This document shows positions 15,377 through 25,183 of a DNA stretch of 64,000 nucleotides, in pieces. Location: assembly GCF_002160985.1 (NCBI RefSeq), contig NZ_NFLQ01000009.1, forward strand, positions 58,416 through 122,415. The letters run 5' to 3'. Each line of letters begins with the position of its first letter. The stretch's first letter is position 1. A program made the translations under genes and the position numbers. The stretch is from Lachnoclostridium sp. An118 (GTDB taxonomy: Bacteria > Bacillota > Clostridia > Lachnospirales > Lachnospiraceae). The notes beneath the pieces were generated by a model. The model saw only the letters and a list, made by a program, of their open reading frames with translations, was not told the origin of the DNA and searched no databases.

Positions 15377-18300
15377 TTAAATCCTGAAATCGTCTTCCTT
15401 CAGAATGATCCTGTCAGACTCATCCGTTCCCTTCCGGAACATACGGCGGGCAAGATGCTTGACATTTGCCTTCTGTGAATGCTCGATCGCGGCATCCATG
15501 ATCTCCTTCACCTCTGCCACAGACACGGCATGGTCCTCTCTCTGCATCACATCGATCCTGCTGTAGAGAGCCAGGATACCCATCTCATCCAGCTTGTATC
15601 CGTTCTCCTTGGCGTAGGTCTGCCCGAAGGTGACGAGCTCATCATTGATAAACACCGGAAGCTCCAGTCTGGATGTAAATTTCTTCTTGAATTCCGGATT
15701 TGCCGTAAACAGCCTCTCCAGCGCCTTCTTCTGGTCCTCCAGGACAAAGAGCAGCTCGCCTGTCTTCTTCTCCATCAGGATGTTCAGCTCCCGGACTGTC
15801 CTCGCGTTGAGCTTCCCTGCCTTCTCGATGATGATGGCGCCTCCCCGCAGCTTCTGGATGATATTGGGTATATCCTTCTTGTTCAGGGACTCGCCCGTCA
15901 CGATGGCCACCTTGCCCTGCTTCAGGTTCCTCTGCTTCTGGATGGCCTTCACCATATCCACAGCAAGGACCGTCTTTCCGGAGCCCTTGTGTCCGATGAC
16001 CAGGATGTTGCCGGTGCGGGATGTGCCGCCCCTTCTCTCTCTCCGGTCATTGTCCAGCACCTCCACGATCTGCTCGCTCATGCCCCGGACAGGAACAAAA
16101 TAGGAGAAGAGCTGCTTCTGCTCCTCAGTAAGTCCCGCCTTCAGGCCGATCTCGCTGGTAGCGCTCAGGTCATACCGACCTGTCACCACAAACCCGGTGT
16201 CAAAAGGCACGCCGCCTTTTCCTTTCTGGATCCTTCTCTGGATCTCCTCCTCCGTGGGCTCCTCGATGACAAGCTCCTCTGTCCTTCTCGCCTGCTTAGC
16301 GGCCTCTTTCTCCGCCTTCTTCTGGGCCCGCTTCTCTTTTCTGGTCAGCTTGTGGTCAGGCTCCTCGGGAATTTCTTCCTCTTCCTCCGGCTCTTCCTCT
16401 TCATCGAAGAAATCATCGTCGTAATCTTCATCATCTATGTCATCATAATCTTCGTAGTCGTCTACCAGGTCGTCCTCCTCATAGCCGTCCTCATCCTCAA
16501 AGTCGGCTTCCTCGTAGCCGTCCTCGTCCTCATAGTCAGCTTCCTCGTAGTCATCCTCGTCCTCAAAGTCGGCTTCCCCGTAGTCGTCCTCGTCCTCAAA
16601 GTCAGCCTCCCCGTAGTCATCCTCATCCTCAAAGTCGGCTTCCTCGTAGGACTCCTCTTCAAAAGCCGCCTGGAATTCGTCATCAAAATCCGATGGCTCA
16701 TCCTTTCTGCGGGACTGTCTCTCCTCGGCCTCCAGCTCTTCCATGAGCTGCCTCAGGTCAGCTGTCATGCCGGTGGCGGAGTCTTCCTCCTCTGCCGGCG
16801 CAGCCGCGGGCTCCTGCTGACGATCGTCCTCGTCCTCAAAGTCGGCTTCCTCCTCGAAGTCAGCCTCTTCATAGTCAGCTTCCTCCTGGTCCGGCTCCTG
16901 TTCAGCCTCGAAGTCAGCCTCCTCATCCCCGGCCTCCTCGTACTCAGCTTCCTCGTACTCCGGCTCCTGCTCGGCCTCGAAGTCAGCCTCCTCGTACTCG
17001 GCCTCCTCGGTCTCGACGATGCCTCCGGTCACCTCCGTCTCCAGCTCTGACTCCACGGTCTCTTCCTCGGCAGCTTCCTCTGCCTCCTCCCGGGGAACGG
17101 CGTTCTTCACAGCCTCCTTCAGCTCAGCAGTCACCTGGCCGGAGGCGATGCGGTCCAGAAGGGCCTCCTCCTCTTCCGCCTTCTGGCGGGCAAGGCGCTT
17201 CTCCTCGTCAGCCTTCTGCTTTGCCAGGATCCGCTCCTGCTCAGCCTGCTCCTCGGCCAGCCTCCTGGCCTCCTCGGCAGCCTTCTGCTCTGCGATCCTC
17301 CTGGCCTCCTCGGCAGCTCTCTGCTGCTCCTCTATCCTTCTTGCCTCCTCCTCGCGGCGGCGCTGTGCCTCCTGCTTCTTCTCGGCAAGCTTCTCTTCAT
17401 CCCGCTTCTTCTGGGCCTCGATGGCCTCGGCATTGTCCTTCTGCTTTGCCTCCCAGGCCGCCAGGATCTCCTCGATCTTCATCTGGCCTGTGATGCGCAT
17501 ATCCTCATCCCGCTTGGGGCTGGCTTTTTTCTCAATGTCCTCTATGTCCATGCCGCTGGCAACCTTGACGCCGTTGGCCAGGGCCTCAGCCAGTGTGGCC
17601 CCCTTCACCGTCTTGCGGATAGGAGAGTCCTCCTTCACCTTCTTCCGGCTCCTCCGGGACTCCTCCGCCTCGGATCCCTCCTCAGCAGCCGCACTGGCCT
17701 GCGCAGCCTGCTCTCTTGCCGCCCGGAGCTCATCCAGCCGGATTTCTCTTGTCTCCGCATCTATGGTACCGGACGTCTCCGGAGCTCTCTGTTCAAACAG
17801 GCTCTGCTCCGTCTCCTCCGGAGCTGCCTGTCCCTCGTCCTCCGTGTCCTCCGCAGACTCCCGGGACGTCTCATCCGGCTCCTCCCCCGGCTCTTCCTCT
17901 GCCGCTCTGTCTCTCGGGAGGGTATGCGAGGGCACGCCTCTCATGCTGTCATACTTCTCCTGCTGGAGAGGAGTCAGCGGTTTATATTTCATCTTCAGCT
18001 CCATGGCCTGGTAGACGTATTTCCCTTCGCTGAACCAGAGGATCAGGTCATCGCACTCCTCCAGGCACTCCGCGGTCATGCCGGCCTCATGGTAGAGCTT
18101 TGCCAGCTCATAAGCCCACTTCTCCACATATTCCGCCTTCTTGAAGTCCTCCAGCGCCTCGATCTGCTCAGACAGCGGCGCGCGGCGTGCCTTCAGTATC
18201 TTATATTTTAAGATGAACTGGTTGGGGTCCTTCGGCGCCAGTCTGACAAACTCTTCATAGCAGTCCGAGGCCTCATCCGTGTCATTGATCTTCAAAGCAA

Positions 18301-18547
18301 GTGTTCCAAGGCGATAGACGGTCTTCCTGCTCCCCGGAGCCCTGTCATAAGCCATGAACAGTACATCCCTGCTCTTCTGATACTCCCCGTTATATTCATA
18401 AATCTCACTTACGTTGTTGAGCATGGACGCGTTTTTTACACGGCGCCAGTCGATCGTGTCAGCGATCTCCATGGCTTTCTTGTACTGCTTTTTTTCCATG
18501 TATTCAAGCATCTGCTCCGTTTTAACCCGATATTCATATTTATCCAA
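15377..18547 (-). CDS. Very long acidic TPR / coiled-coil / P-loop protein
   Basis: 1056 residues from a TTG start that follows GAGGTGAG; the frame itself opens at 18583. In order: TPR-like helices (about 1-210, e.g. MEKKQYKKAMEIADTIDW); an Ala/Glu linker; a charged coiled coil (about 360-475, EEARRIAEQKAAEEARRLAE); a long acidic repeat zone (about 480-760) of units like YEEADFEDED; a basic KRAQKKAEKEAAKQ stretch; then a C-terminal NTPase-like domain with a Walker A NILVIGHKGSGKTVLA and an AAA-like body (GGAIIIEKAGKLN, LLFVLEDQKKALERLF). No membrane segment. The C-terminal domain recalls CbbX/SpoVK-type AAA proteins, but I am unsure. The tandem repeat DNA (about 16450-16660) may expand or contract. 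Function unknown; a cytoplasmic scaffold with an ATP switch is plausible. Confidence 0.85.
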   Translation of the reverse strand: MDKYEYRVKTEQMLEYMEKKQYKKAMEIADTIDWRRVKNASMLNNVSEIYEYNGEYQKSRDVLFMAYDRAPGSRKTVYRLGTLALKINDTDEASDCYEEFVRLAPKDPNQFILKYKILKARRAPLSEQIEALEDFKKAEYVEKWAYELAKLYHEAGMTAECLEECDDLILWFSEGKYVYQAMELKMKYKPLTPLQQEKYDSMRGVPSHTLPRDRAAEEEPGEEPDETSRESAEDTEDEGQAAPEETEQSLFEQRAPETSGTIDAETREIRLDELRAAREQAAQASAAAEEGSEAEESRRSRKKVKEDSPIRKTVKGATLAEALANGVKVASGMDIEDIEKKASPKRDEDMRITGQMKIEEILAAWEAKQKDNAEAIEAQKKRDEEKLAEKKQEAQRRREEEARRIEEQQRAAEEARRIAEQKAAEEARRLAEEQAEQERILAKQKADEEKRLARQKAEEEEALLDRIASGQVTAELKEAVKNAVPREEAEEAAEEETVESELETEVTGGIVETEEAEYEEADFEAEQEPEYEEAEYEEAGDEEADFEAEQEPDQEEADYEEADFEEEADFEDEDDRQQEPAAAPAEEEDSATGMTADLRQLMEELEAEERQSRRKDEPSDFDDEFQAAFEEESYEEADFEDEDDYGEADFEDEDDYGEADFEDEDDYEEADYEDEDGYEEADFEDEDGYEEDDLVDDYEDYDDIDDEDYDDDFFDEEEEPEEEEEIPEEPDHKLTRKEKRAQKKAEKEAAKQARRTEELVIEEPTEEEIQRRIQKGKGGVPFDTGFVVTGRYDLSATSEIGLKAGLTEEQKQLFSYFVPVRGMSEQIVEVLDNDRRERRGGTSRTGNILVIGHKGSGKTVLAVDMVKAIQKQRNLKQGKVAIVTGESLNKKDIPNIIQKLRGGAIIIEKAGKLNARTVRELNILMEKKTGELLFVLEDQKKALERLFTANPEFKKKFTSRLELPVFINDELVTFGQTYAKENGYKLDEMGILALYSRIDVMQREDHAVSVAEVKEIMDAAIEHSQKANVKHLARRMFRKGTDESDRIILKEDDFRI

Positions 18548-18640
18548 TATTCTCACCTCAACAAATATGTTTCTATATAACAATGTATATATTTTAACTC
18601 TTTTAGTGTATCATACAGGGTAGTCAATGTCAAAATATAT

Positions 18641-18685
18641 CACAAAAATAGCCACTACGATCACTTTATTGGTCATAGTGGCTAT
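18641..18685 (-). terminator. Strong minus-strand terminator closing the candidate RNA
   Basis: Stem ATAGCCACTAcGA (18648-18660) with TCATAGTGGCTAT (18673-18685), followed on the minus strand by TTTTTGTG. It is about 90 bases upstream of the neighbouring gene's start, so it ends a different transcript. Confidence 0.8.
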
Positions 18686-19373
18686 CTCCTATTAAATTTT
18701 ATCATATTTTATATTATCTCGGAGGATAGGATGTCGACTTTTCAGTTCCCGCCTTTGCTCTTTTTCTTCGAACATTTATAACTCAAAGTCCGGATCAAAA
18801 TCTCCAAAATCTCTTATTTATATCTCCCTCATGATCATCTGTATAAAACATATCCTCAGTTATTATAATATCTATAGCCGTTGCTGTTACAGCCTCATCC
18901 CTTATTACGATAACTATGTCTGTAACCATATTGAGCTATTCCTTCTATAACTTACATTTTATACAGCTCCCTGATATAAATTCCGATATATTATCCGATG
19001 CTTCTTCACGCATCTTCTAATATCTTTGAACTATATGTGGTATCTGTTCCGATATGTCTGCAGCTTTATCGATTTTTATTATACCGATATTTTGTACTCT
19101 CCGATCAACTTTCCTTATAAAATTCTATCGGTCCTTCTATCATCAAGGCTTACTCTCTGGGAACTGTCTGCTGCCATACCACTGACATATGGAAAATGAA
19201 ATTCTGAATTGTCCAATGGATTAAGCCTCCTTCCATTTGATTTCCACCTAAATACCATACACCTCACCGACATATGAAATATATGATATTTATTTTCTGA
19301 AATCCTTCCTTTTTGCTTTTAAAGCTCCCTTTCTCGTCAGAAGCTCTGTTTCGGAATGGATTTCTTTTGGATT
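18641..19373 (-). ncRNA. Candidate large (~730 nt) structured RNA
   Basis: A gene-free, AT-rich block bounded by a consensus promoter (19380-19408) and an intrinsic terminator. All minus-strand frames are broken into pieces below about 55 residues. Local pairings are frequent: an 11-bp stem with one bulge near the 5-prime end (GAAATCCaTTCC with GGAAGGATTTC), AATATCATA with TATGGTATT, AATGGA with TCCATT, GATGC with GCATC, TTACAG with CTGTAA, GTTAT-TAAT with ATTA-ATAAC. Size and isolation recall large ornate bacterial RNAs such as ROOL, GOLLD or OLE, but I cannot confirm membership. The alternative is a decayed gene: some fragments (e.g. a 45-residue MVTDIVIVIRDEAVTATAID... frame) look protein-like. 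The divergent neighbour is bioY. Confidence 0.45.
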
Positions 19374-19379
19374 GACTAT

Positions 19380-19408
19380 ATAATAGCACCAGGTCTTCTT
19401 TTTGTCAA
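19380..19408 (-). promoter_or_regulatory. SigA-type promoter for the candidate large RNA
   Basis: Minus strand: -35 TTGACA (19403-19408), 17-base spacer, -10 TATTAT (19380-19385). Predicted start of transcription near 19373. Confidence 0.8.
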
Positions 19409-19495
19409 CACTATTTCTTTTATAACTTTAAATTAATTTATAATTTTCTAATTGTTTATAATAATTCTGATAATTACTTCTTTTCACCGCACCAA

Positions 19496-19549
19496 TTGTT
19501 AACTTTGATTATTTTTAAGTTGACAATCTTAGTGGTCTTATTATATACT
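19496..19549 (+). promoter_or_regulatory. BirA operator and promoter of bioY
   Basis: TTGTTAAC (19496-19503), 15 bases, GTTGACAA (19519-19526): the classic BirA box. It overlaps a promoter with -35 TTGACA (19520-19525) and -10 TATACT (19544-19549). Biotin-loaded BirA would block this promoter. Confidence 0.88.
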
Positions 19550-19611
19550 CTGATCAGTTTACAACATCACAGCGCTGCCCTTTTTATCGCAGCAGAAGGA
19601 GGTTCACATCT

Positions 19612-20172
19612 ATGTCCACAACGAACGAAAGGGTCTCATCCGGCTCCCGTTTCTCCACCCGCAGCCTGGTGCTCACCGCCCTTATGACCGCGGTCACCTG
19701 CATACTGGCGCCTCTGTCCATTCCCATCCCGCTCAGTCCCGTGCCGCTGACGCTGACCAACCTTGTGCTGGGATTTTCTATTTTCCTGCTGGGATGGAAG
19801 AAAGCCACAGCCAGCTGCATCATCTATCTGCTCCTGGGCCTGTGCGGCCTTCCCGTCTTCTCCGGCTTCTCGGGAGGCGTAGGAAAATTTGCCGGTCCCA
19901 CCGGCGGCTACCTGATCGGCTTTCTCTTCCTCACCGTGATCGGCGGCCTCGTGGCCGGGCACTTCCACTGGAGGCGGGGCGCCTGCGTGGCCGGGCTCGT
20001 GCTTGGCATGGCGGTGACCTACGCCTTCGGCACGGCGTGGCTTTGCGTGCAGCTTGACCTGGGCATCACGGAGGGCCTTTTCATAGGCGTCATACCCTAT
20101 CTGCCGGGAGATGCTGTCAAGATCGCCCTCACGGTGATCCTGGGGCCTGTCCTGAAAAAGAGAGTGCGCTGA
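19612..20172 (+). CDS. bioY: Biotin transporter, S component
   Basis: 186 residues with about six membrane helices. The BioY signatures are visible: PIPLSPVPLTLTNLVLG, GKFAGPTGGYLIGF (about 87-100), and the C-terminal IPYLPGDAVKIALTVILGPVL. It binds biotin in the membrane, alone or as the specificity subunit of an energy-coupling-factor (ECF) transporter; no EcfA/EcfT genes are adjacent. The start has AGGAGG upstream. A perfect BirA box overlaps its promoter, so expression should fall when biotin is plentiful. Single-gene unit, converging with the beta-propeller gene. Confidence 0.96.
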   Translation: MSTTNERVSSGSRFSTRSLVLTALMTAVTCILAPLSIPIPLSPVPLTLTNLVLGFSIFLLGWKKATASCIIYLLLGLCGLPVFSGFSGGVGKFAGPTGGYLIGFLFLTVIGGLVAGHFHWRRGACVAGLVLGMAVTYAFGTAWLCVQLDLGITEGLFIGVIPYLPGDAVKIALTVILGPVLKKRVR

Positions 20173-20198
20173 ACATACGGCCTGCGCACTCTGCTTTT

Positions 20199-22187
20199 TT
20201 ACAGGATGATATCTCCTGTCTTCTTAAAATCTTCCATCCCGTAGGACTCAATGATATTTCCCTTGACCACATAGAGCACATTTTCTATGTAGAGCCCTCT
20301 GGCCGCTCTCTGGCTGCTGCCGTTTACCCGCTCCTCCATAAGGCAGGTAAAGCCCTTGTCCGCATCGTAGGAGAACACGTAATATATTTCCTGCGCTCCC
20401 CTGTAGGCGGAAAAACCGATGATATTCCTGTCCGGGTCGATGAGTGCCGCCTTGTAGTCGTAGAGCACGTCGGCGCTGTAGACATTTTCCAGAATCAGCG
20501 TGTGCTCCTCCTGTACATCGGAGGGGTCGCTGACATTGAACATGCTCAGCTTCACGCCTCCCGTGGCCCCCGTCTCCTCGTCCGCATCCATGCCGATGCC
20601 CAGGAGGCACTCCTCTCCGTAGGGGTGGAGATAATCGGAGAAGCCCGGGATCTTCAGCTCTCCCAGTATCTGGGGATTTTCCGGGTCTGACAGGTCCACC
20701 GAGAAGAGGGGGTCTGTGTTCCGGAACGTGACAAAATACCCCATATCCCCCATCAGCCTGGCGGAGTAGACCTGCTCATCCTTTGCCAAATTGTCAATGC
20801 GTCCTGTCTCCTCCAGATCCGGGCCCAGTATATAGAGCCCGTTGGCGTTCTCGTCCGTAGTCACCACCCGCAGGTTCCCTTCATACTCGTCTATGGAAAA
20901 CGAGTCGTCTATCGTGCCCGGGACAGAGCCCTTGGCCACTGCCTCCAGCCTCCCCTCCTTATAGGAAATCTTCCGGATGAGCGTGCTGTACTCCCATCCA
21001 AACCCATCGTACCCGGAGGAGACTTCGTACCAGTAGATATTTTCATTGCTCACATAGAGTTCCCCGTAACCCGCAAAGAGGGCCTTGCTGTCCGCGATCC
21101 GGTCCGGCGTCTTTATATCCGTGGACGTCATGACCAGATACTGGCTTGGGCTGTCCGTCTCGGGCAGGTAGATGGAGCTCTCCTGTATCAGGCTGCCGCC
21201 CGCCTGTGGGATGTATGTCTCCCTGGCCTCCGCCTCGGCAAACATATCCGCGTAGAAGGTGGTAAACACGTACACGTGATCCCCCACCATGCGGGAGGAC
21301 CGGTAGCTTCCGCTCTGGGTCACCTCCCCCAGCTTCCTGGGCGCTCCCCTGTCAGAGATGTCATAGGTGACAAGGGCTGTCCCGCTGCTCCAGATATCAT
21401 AGTCCGCCTTCTCCTCATCCGCATCCACAGCATAGGTGAAGAGCATAAGCCTGCTGTCTGCCACGTAGAATTCCAGGATCTGTCTGTCCTCACTGATGAC
21501 TCCGGCCTCTTCCATCCCGTCTGCCGTGTCCACAATGGAGATCTCGCCCTCATCTGTCAGGGTGTAGATATAGCGTCCGTCCGTCTTCACCACGTCACCC
21601 TCGTCCACACCTTCCTGGCGGATGTTTGTGTCAGAGTAGCTGCCGGCATAGTCGGCCGCCCCGCTGGCCGCCGCAGCCTGCGAACTCTCCTCCGCTCCCG
21701 ACGGGGAGGCGCTCTCTGCGGTCACTTCCCGGGACTCCGGATGGAAGCCGCTGATCCCGCCCGGCTCATTCTCTTCATACGCTTCCTGGTATTCTTCGAG
21801 ACAGGCGTAGATATCATCGTAGCTCCCGGCCGCTGTCAGCTTTCCGCTCTCCGTCTCTGTCTCTGGTCCTGCGCCGCCGGAGCTGGTTGATATATGATAG
21901 GACTCACCTTCCGGAGACCCGCTGGCCTCCCGGGCCCCCATCGTATAGGCGGCTCCCGCCAGACATACCAGGGCCAGTCCTGCCGCCAGCGCCGCCACCT
22001 GACGGCCCCGGACAGAGCGCAGGAAACGTACGGTCCTTCTCCGCTTCTCTCCCTTCTCTTCTTCCTTTTCTCTGTCGCGCTTTTCCAGCATCTCCTTCAC
22101 ATGCTCAGGCTCCAGCGCCTCCGGTACCCGGAGCTCTCCTGAAGAAGACCGTATCTTTTCAAGCATTTCCTGTTCTTTCTTTTCCAT
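20199..22187 (-). CDS. Membrane protein with beta-propeller domain, sigma-linked
   Basis: 662 residues. A cytoplasmic N-terminus of about 60 charged residues precedes one membrane helix (about 63-85, VAALAAGLALVCLAGAAYTM), a Ser/Gly/Glu-rich linker, and a large outer domain from about 185: DTNIRQEGVDEGDVVKTDGRYIY, IVDTADGMEE, RLMLFTYAV, and later YHPYGEECLLGIGMD-like motifs. That is the secreted beta-propeller family seen in Firmicutes and archaea. It starts 16 bases after an ECF sigma-factor gene and is surely co-transcribed. By position and topology it could be the sigma factor's membrane anti-sigma partner, with the propeller as sensor; no known anti-sigma motif is evident. Confidence 0.85.
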   Translation of the reverse strand: MEKKEQEMLEKIRSSSGELRVPEALEPEHVKEMLEKRDREKEEEKGEKRRRTVRFLRSVRGRQVAALAAGLALVCLAGAAYTMGAREASGSPEGESYHISTSSGGAGPETETESGKLTAAGSYDDIYACLEEYQEAYEENEPGGISGFHPESREVTAESASPSGAEESSQAAAASGAADYAGSYSDTNIRQEGVDEGDVVKTDGRYIYTLTDEGEISIVDTADGMEEAGVISEDRQILEFYVADSRLMLFTYAVDADEEKADYDIWSSGTALVTYDISDRGAPRKLGEVTQSGSYRSSRMVGDHVYVFTTFYADMFAEAEARETYIPQAGGSLIQESSIYLPETDSPSQYLVMTSTDIKTPDRIADSKALFAGYGELYVSNENIYWYEVSSGYDGFGWEYSTLIRKISYKEGRLEAVAKGSVPGTIDDSFSIDEYEGNLRVVTTDENANGLYILGPDLEETGRIDNLAKDEQVYSARLMGDMGYFVTFRNTDPLFSVDLSDPENPQILGELKIPGFSDYLHPYGEECLLGIGMDADEETGATGGVKLSMFNVSDPSDVQEEHTLILENVYSADVLYDYKAALIDPDRNIIGFSAYRGAQEIYYVFSYDADKGFTCLMEERVNGSSQRAARGLYIENVLYVVKGNIIESYGMEDFKKTGDIIL

Positions 22188-22203
22188 GCAGACCTCTCCT
22201 TTC

Positions 22204-22686
22204 CTACTCCTTCAGTATCAGACTCATTTTGGCCAGCGCCCGGCTCAGCTTTGAGCGCACGGTGGAGGGGCTCTTCTCCAGAAACTCCCCTATCTCCCCG
22301 CTGGTGTACCCGCCAAACACGGACAGCCCCACGATGAGCTGCTCCTCCTCCGCCAGGATGGCAAAGGCGTTCCTCACGTCCACGGCCTGCTCCCAGTCCG
22401 GGGCGCTTTCCTCCTCATTCGAGAAAAAGGTCCATTCCGCCTTTTCCTGGTCTTTCTCCTGCTGCCGCCATTTCCGCCTGCACGTGTTGGCCAGGATCGT
22501 GAAGATCCAGCTCCTGAAGGACTCCTCGCTGCGCAGGGAACCGATGTGCTCATAGGCCTGTATCACAGCCTCGCTGACAGCGTCCTCCGCGTCGTGAGAG
22601 CTCTTCATCATGCAGAGCGCAAAACGGTACATGTCCGTGTACACTGTGCCGTACAGGGCAGCAAAGCCTTCCGCATCACACTTCAT
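22204..22686 (-). CDS. ECF-type RNA polymerase sigma factor
   Basis: 160 residues. Region 2 (about 8-72: LYGTVYTDMYRFALCMMKSSHDAEDAVSEAVIQAYEHI) and region 4 (about 105-158: LAEEEQLIVGLSVFGGYTSGEIGEFLEKSPSTVRSKLSRAL) are complete. Such factors redirect RNA polymerase to stress or envelope genes and are normally held by a co-encoded anti-sigma factor. The next gene, 16 bases downstream, encodes a membrane protein suited to that role. A good ribosome site (GGGAGG) precedes ATG. The own-promoter motif could not be identified with certainty. Confidence 0.93.
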   Translation of the reverse strand: MKCDAEGFAALYGTVYTDMYRFALCMMKSSHDAEDAVSEAVIQAYEHIGSLRSEESFRSWIFTILANTCRRKWRQQEKDQEKAEWTFFSNEEESAPDWEQAVDVRNAFAILAEEEQLIVGLSVFGGYTSGEIGEFLEKSPSTVRSKLSRALAKMSLILKE

Positions 22687-22786
22687 AGTATTTCCTCCCT
22701 CGTAACTGCCTGTCTGCTCCTTTTATATATTAGAGTCTTTTGGCAGGCCTTCTGTTGCATGGAAAATGATCCTTTGCAAAAAAACA

Positions 22787-22827
22787 GACAGCCCCGGCCA
22801 GATGCTTTTGTCTGACACGGGGCTGTC
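22787..22827 (-). terminator. Terminator after aconitase
   Basis: Stem GACAGCCCCG (22787-22796) with CGGGGCTGTC (22818-22827), followed on the minus strand by TGTTTTTTT. It lies about 35 bases after the aconitase stop. Confidence 0.85.
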
Positions 22828-22861
22828 CGCACTTTATCTCACCGGTCCTGTTCTCCGGCGC

Positions 22862-25141
22862 TTATCCTCTGTAGTAGTTGATGAGGCATCCCTTCAGGAT
22901 GATCTCTCTTTCTGTATCTGTCAGGTCGCCCATGGTGAACTCCAGCTCTTTCAAGCTGTCTCCCACCAGGTATGCCCTGATCACATCTGCCTTTTCCTCC
23001 ACAGCCCTGCGGATGTCCGGGACGAAGATGTAGTCGCCGTTCTTAAAGCTCAGGTTCTGATGATCCTCTTTTGTGAGAAGCGGAAGCATACCCCAGTTGA
23101 TGAGGTTGGAGCGGTATCTCTTTGTGGCGTACTCGATGGCGATATTGGCCCAGCCGCCCAGCACTTTCTGACAGGAGGCGGCCTGCTCTCTTGCGGATCC
23201 GTCTCCCGGCTTCACAGCGAAGATGGTGCTGCCCACGCCGATATTTCCCTTGCCCACTTCCGGGTATGTCTCCTGGATCTTTGCCATGACAGGCTTTAAC
23301 TCCTCCAGGGCATCCAGCGGACACTCGCCCGCCTCGATGGCTTTCTGGGCTTTCTGCACTTCTTTAGCCCGGCCCACGTAGGCAGGATCTTTTCTTGAGA
23401 GGGCAAACTCCGCGAGTCCCAGCGGGTTGGAGCGGTAGGATGACGTCTCGCCGGAGGGGATCAGCTCATCTGTCGTGGTGACCGGATCGTGGATCTCAGA
23501 CACTACCTTCAGGATCAGATTCTCCGGAAGGGCAGACATCTCGGGCCAGTCCTTGATGTTGGGGCCGAACTTGATCTCCACGGAGGGGTCTGCCACGCCG
23601 TGGCTGTCAAACACGCGATTTGCATAAATATTCTTATCAAAATGATACTTGGGTCCTTTGTACTCCACATCCATGGCCGTAGCCGGTGTGAGGAAGCCCT
23701 TGTTTGCCGCCGTGGCAGCGATGGAACGGGCGTCCATGAGGGCCACGGAAGCGATCTGTCCGCTCTGCAGCTTGGATCCCTCCCTGTTGGGGAAATTCCT
23801 TGTGGAGTGGCGGATGGAGAAGGCATTGTTGGCCGGTGTGTCTCCCGCGCCGAAGCAGGGACCGCAGAAGGCTGTCTTCACAATGGTTCCCGCCTCCATA
23901 AGGTCTGCCACCGCGCCGTTCTTTACAAGTTCCATGTAGATAGGCGTACTTGCCGGGTATACACTGAATGTAAACTCGTCGGCGCCAATATATTTTCCGC
24001 GGATGATATCAGCCGCGGCACAGATATTTTCAAACCCGCCACCGGCACATCCGGCGATGATGCCCTGGTCCACGTAGAGTTTTCCGTCCACGATCTTGTT
24101 CTGGAGGGAGTAGTCCACCACGCCGTCCAGGCTGACAAGAGCTTTCTGCTCTACATCGTGGAGTACATCCTTTAAGTTGGCGTTGACCTCGTCGATCGTA
24201 TATACATTAGAAGGATGGAAAGGCATGGCGATCATGGGACGGATCTCGCTCAGGTTCACGTACACCATGCCGTCATAGTAGGCCACCGCACCTGGATCCA
24301 GTTCCTTGTAGTCCTCCGGACGTCCGTGGATCTCAAAGAACTCACGGATGGTCTCGTCAGTCTTCCAGATGGAGGACAGACAGGTGGTCTCTGTGGTCAT
24401 GACGTCAATGCCGATACGGAAATCCGCGCTCAGCTTGTCCACGCCGGGGCCCACGAACTCCATGACTTTGTTGTTCACATAGCCATTTGCAAATGTAGCG
24501 CCGATGATCGCCAGCGCCACATCCTGAGGACCTACGCCCTTGATGGGTTCTCCGTCCAGATAAATGCCGATGACGCCGGGCATCTTAATGTCGTAGGTCT
24601 TGCCAAGGAGCTGTTTTACAAGCTCCGGTCCGCCCTCGCCCATGGCCATGGTCCCCAGGGCGCCGTACCTGGTGTGGCTGTCAGATCCAAGGATCATCCT
24701 GCCGCCGCCGGCCAGCATCTCCCGGGCAAACTGATGGATGACTGCCTGGTGAGGAGGCACATACACGCCGCCGTACTTCTTTGCGCATGTGAGGCCGAAC
24801 ATGTGGTCATCCTCGTTGATGGTCCCGCCCACCGCGCAAAGGGAGTTGTGGCAGTTGGTCAGCACATAGGGAACCGGGAATTTCTCCAGGCCCGATGCTC
24901 TGGCTGTCTGGATAATTCCCACGAATGTGATGTCGTGGGAGGTCAGTTTATCGAATTTGATCTGAAGGCGTTCCATATTTCCGGAGGTGTTGTGGTCCTT
25001 CAGTATGTTGTATGCCATGGTCTGCGTTGCTGCTTCTTCCCGGGTCACGGCCCGTCCGGTCTTCTGCTGCACTGCGGCCGCATCTTCCATGATCTCTGTG
25101 CCGTTCACAAGATAAACGCCTTTGTCGTAGAGCTTTATCAT
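22862..25141 (-). CDS. Aconitate hydratase
   Basis: 759 residues, the length of mitochondrial-type aconitase. Iron-sulfur and substrate motifs are visible: the N-terminal [31 protein letters not shown], cysteine ligand sites in [19 protein letters not shown] and in [10 protein letters not shown], and RNFPNREGS. The C-terminal swivel domain has [23 protein letters not shown], in which the usual GxGSSRE form is altered. It interconverts citrate and isocitrate for glutamate synthesis. An upstream promoter (25184-25212) and a downstream terminator show a single-gene unit. No citrate synthase or isocitrate dehydrogenase is adjacent. A related hydro-lyase of the same family cannot be fully excluded. 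Confidence 0.92.
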   Translation of the reverse strand: MIKLYDKGVYLVNGTEIMEDAAAVQQKTGRAVTREEAATQTMAYNILKDHNTSGNMERLQIKFDKLTSHDITFVGIIQTARASGLEKFPVPYVLTNCHNSLCAVGGTINEDDHMFGLTCAKKYGGVYVPPHQAVIHQFAREMLAGGGRMILGSDSHTRYGALGTMAMGEGGPELVKQLLGKTYDIKMPGVIGIYLDGEPIKGVGPQDVALAIIGATFANGYVNNKVMEFVGPGVDKLSADFRIGIDVMTTETTCLSSIWKTDETIREFFEIHGRPEDYKELDPGAVAYYDGMVYVNLSEIRPMIAMPFHPSNVYTIDEVNANLKDVLHDVEQKALVSLDGVVDYSLQNKIVDGKLYVDQGIIAGCAGGGFENICAAADIIRGKYIGADEFTFSVYPASTPIYMELVKNGAVADLMEAGTIVKTAFCGPCFGAGDTPANNAFSIRHSTRNFPNREGSKLQSGQIASVALMDARSIAATAANKGFLTPATAMDVEYKGPKYHFDKNIYANRVFDSHGVADPSVEIKFGPNIKDWPEMSALPENLILKVVSEIHDPVTTTDELIPSGETSSYRSNPLGLAEFALSRKDPAYVGRAKEVQKAQKAIEAGECPLDALEELKPVMAKIQETYPEVGKGNIGVGSTIFAVKPGDGSAREQAASCQKVLGGWANIAIEYATKRYRSNLINWGMLPLLTKEDHQNLSFKNGDYIFVPDIRRAVEEKADVIRAYLVGDSLKELEFTMGDLTDTEREIILKGCLINYYRG

Positions 25142-25183
25142 CTTTCCAAATTCCTCCTGTTTTTGATCTTACTTCGTCAGTTT

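Noticed and set aside
16450..16990. Short direct repeats resembling a CRISPR array
   Set aside because: Units are in-frame coding repeats of unequal spacing without unique spacers, inside one gene.
15479..17050. 523-codon plus-strand frame rich in Leu/Val
   Set aside because: Antisense image of the acidic repeat protein.
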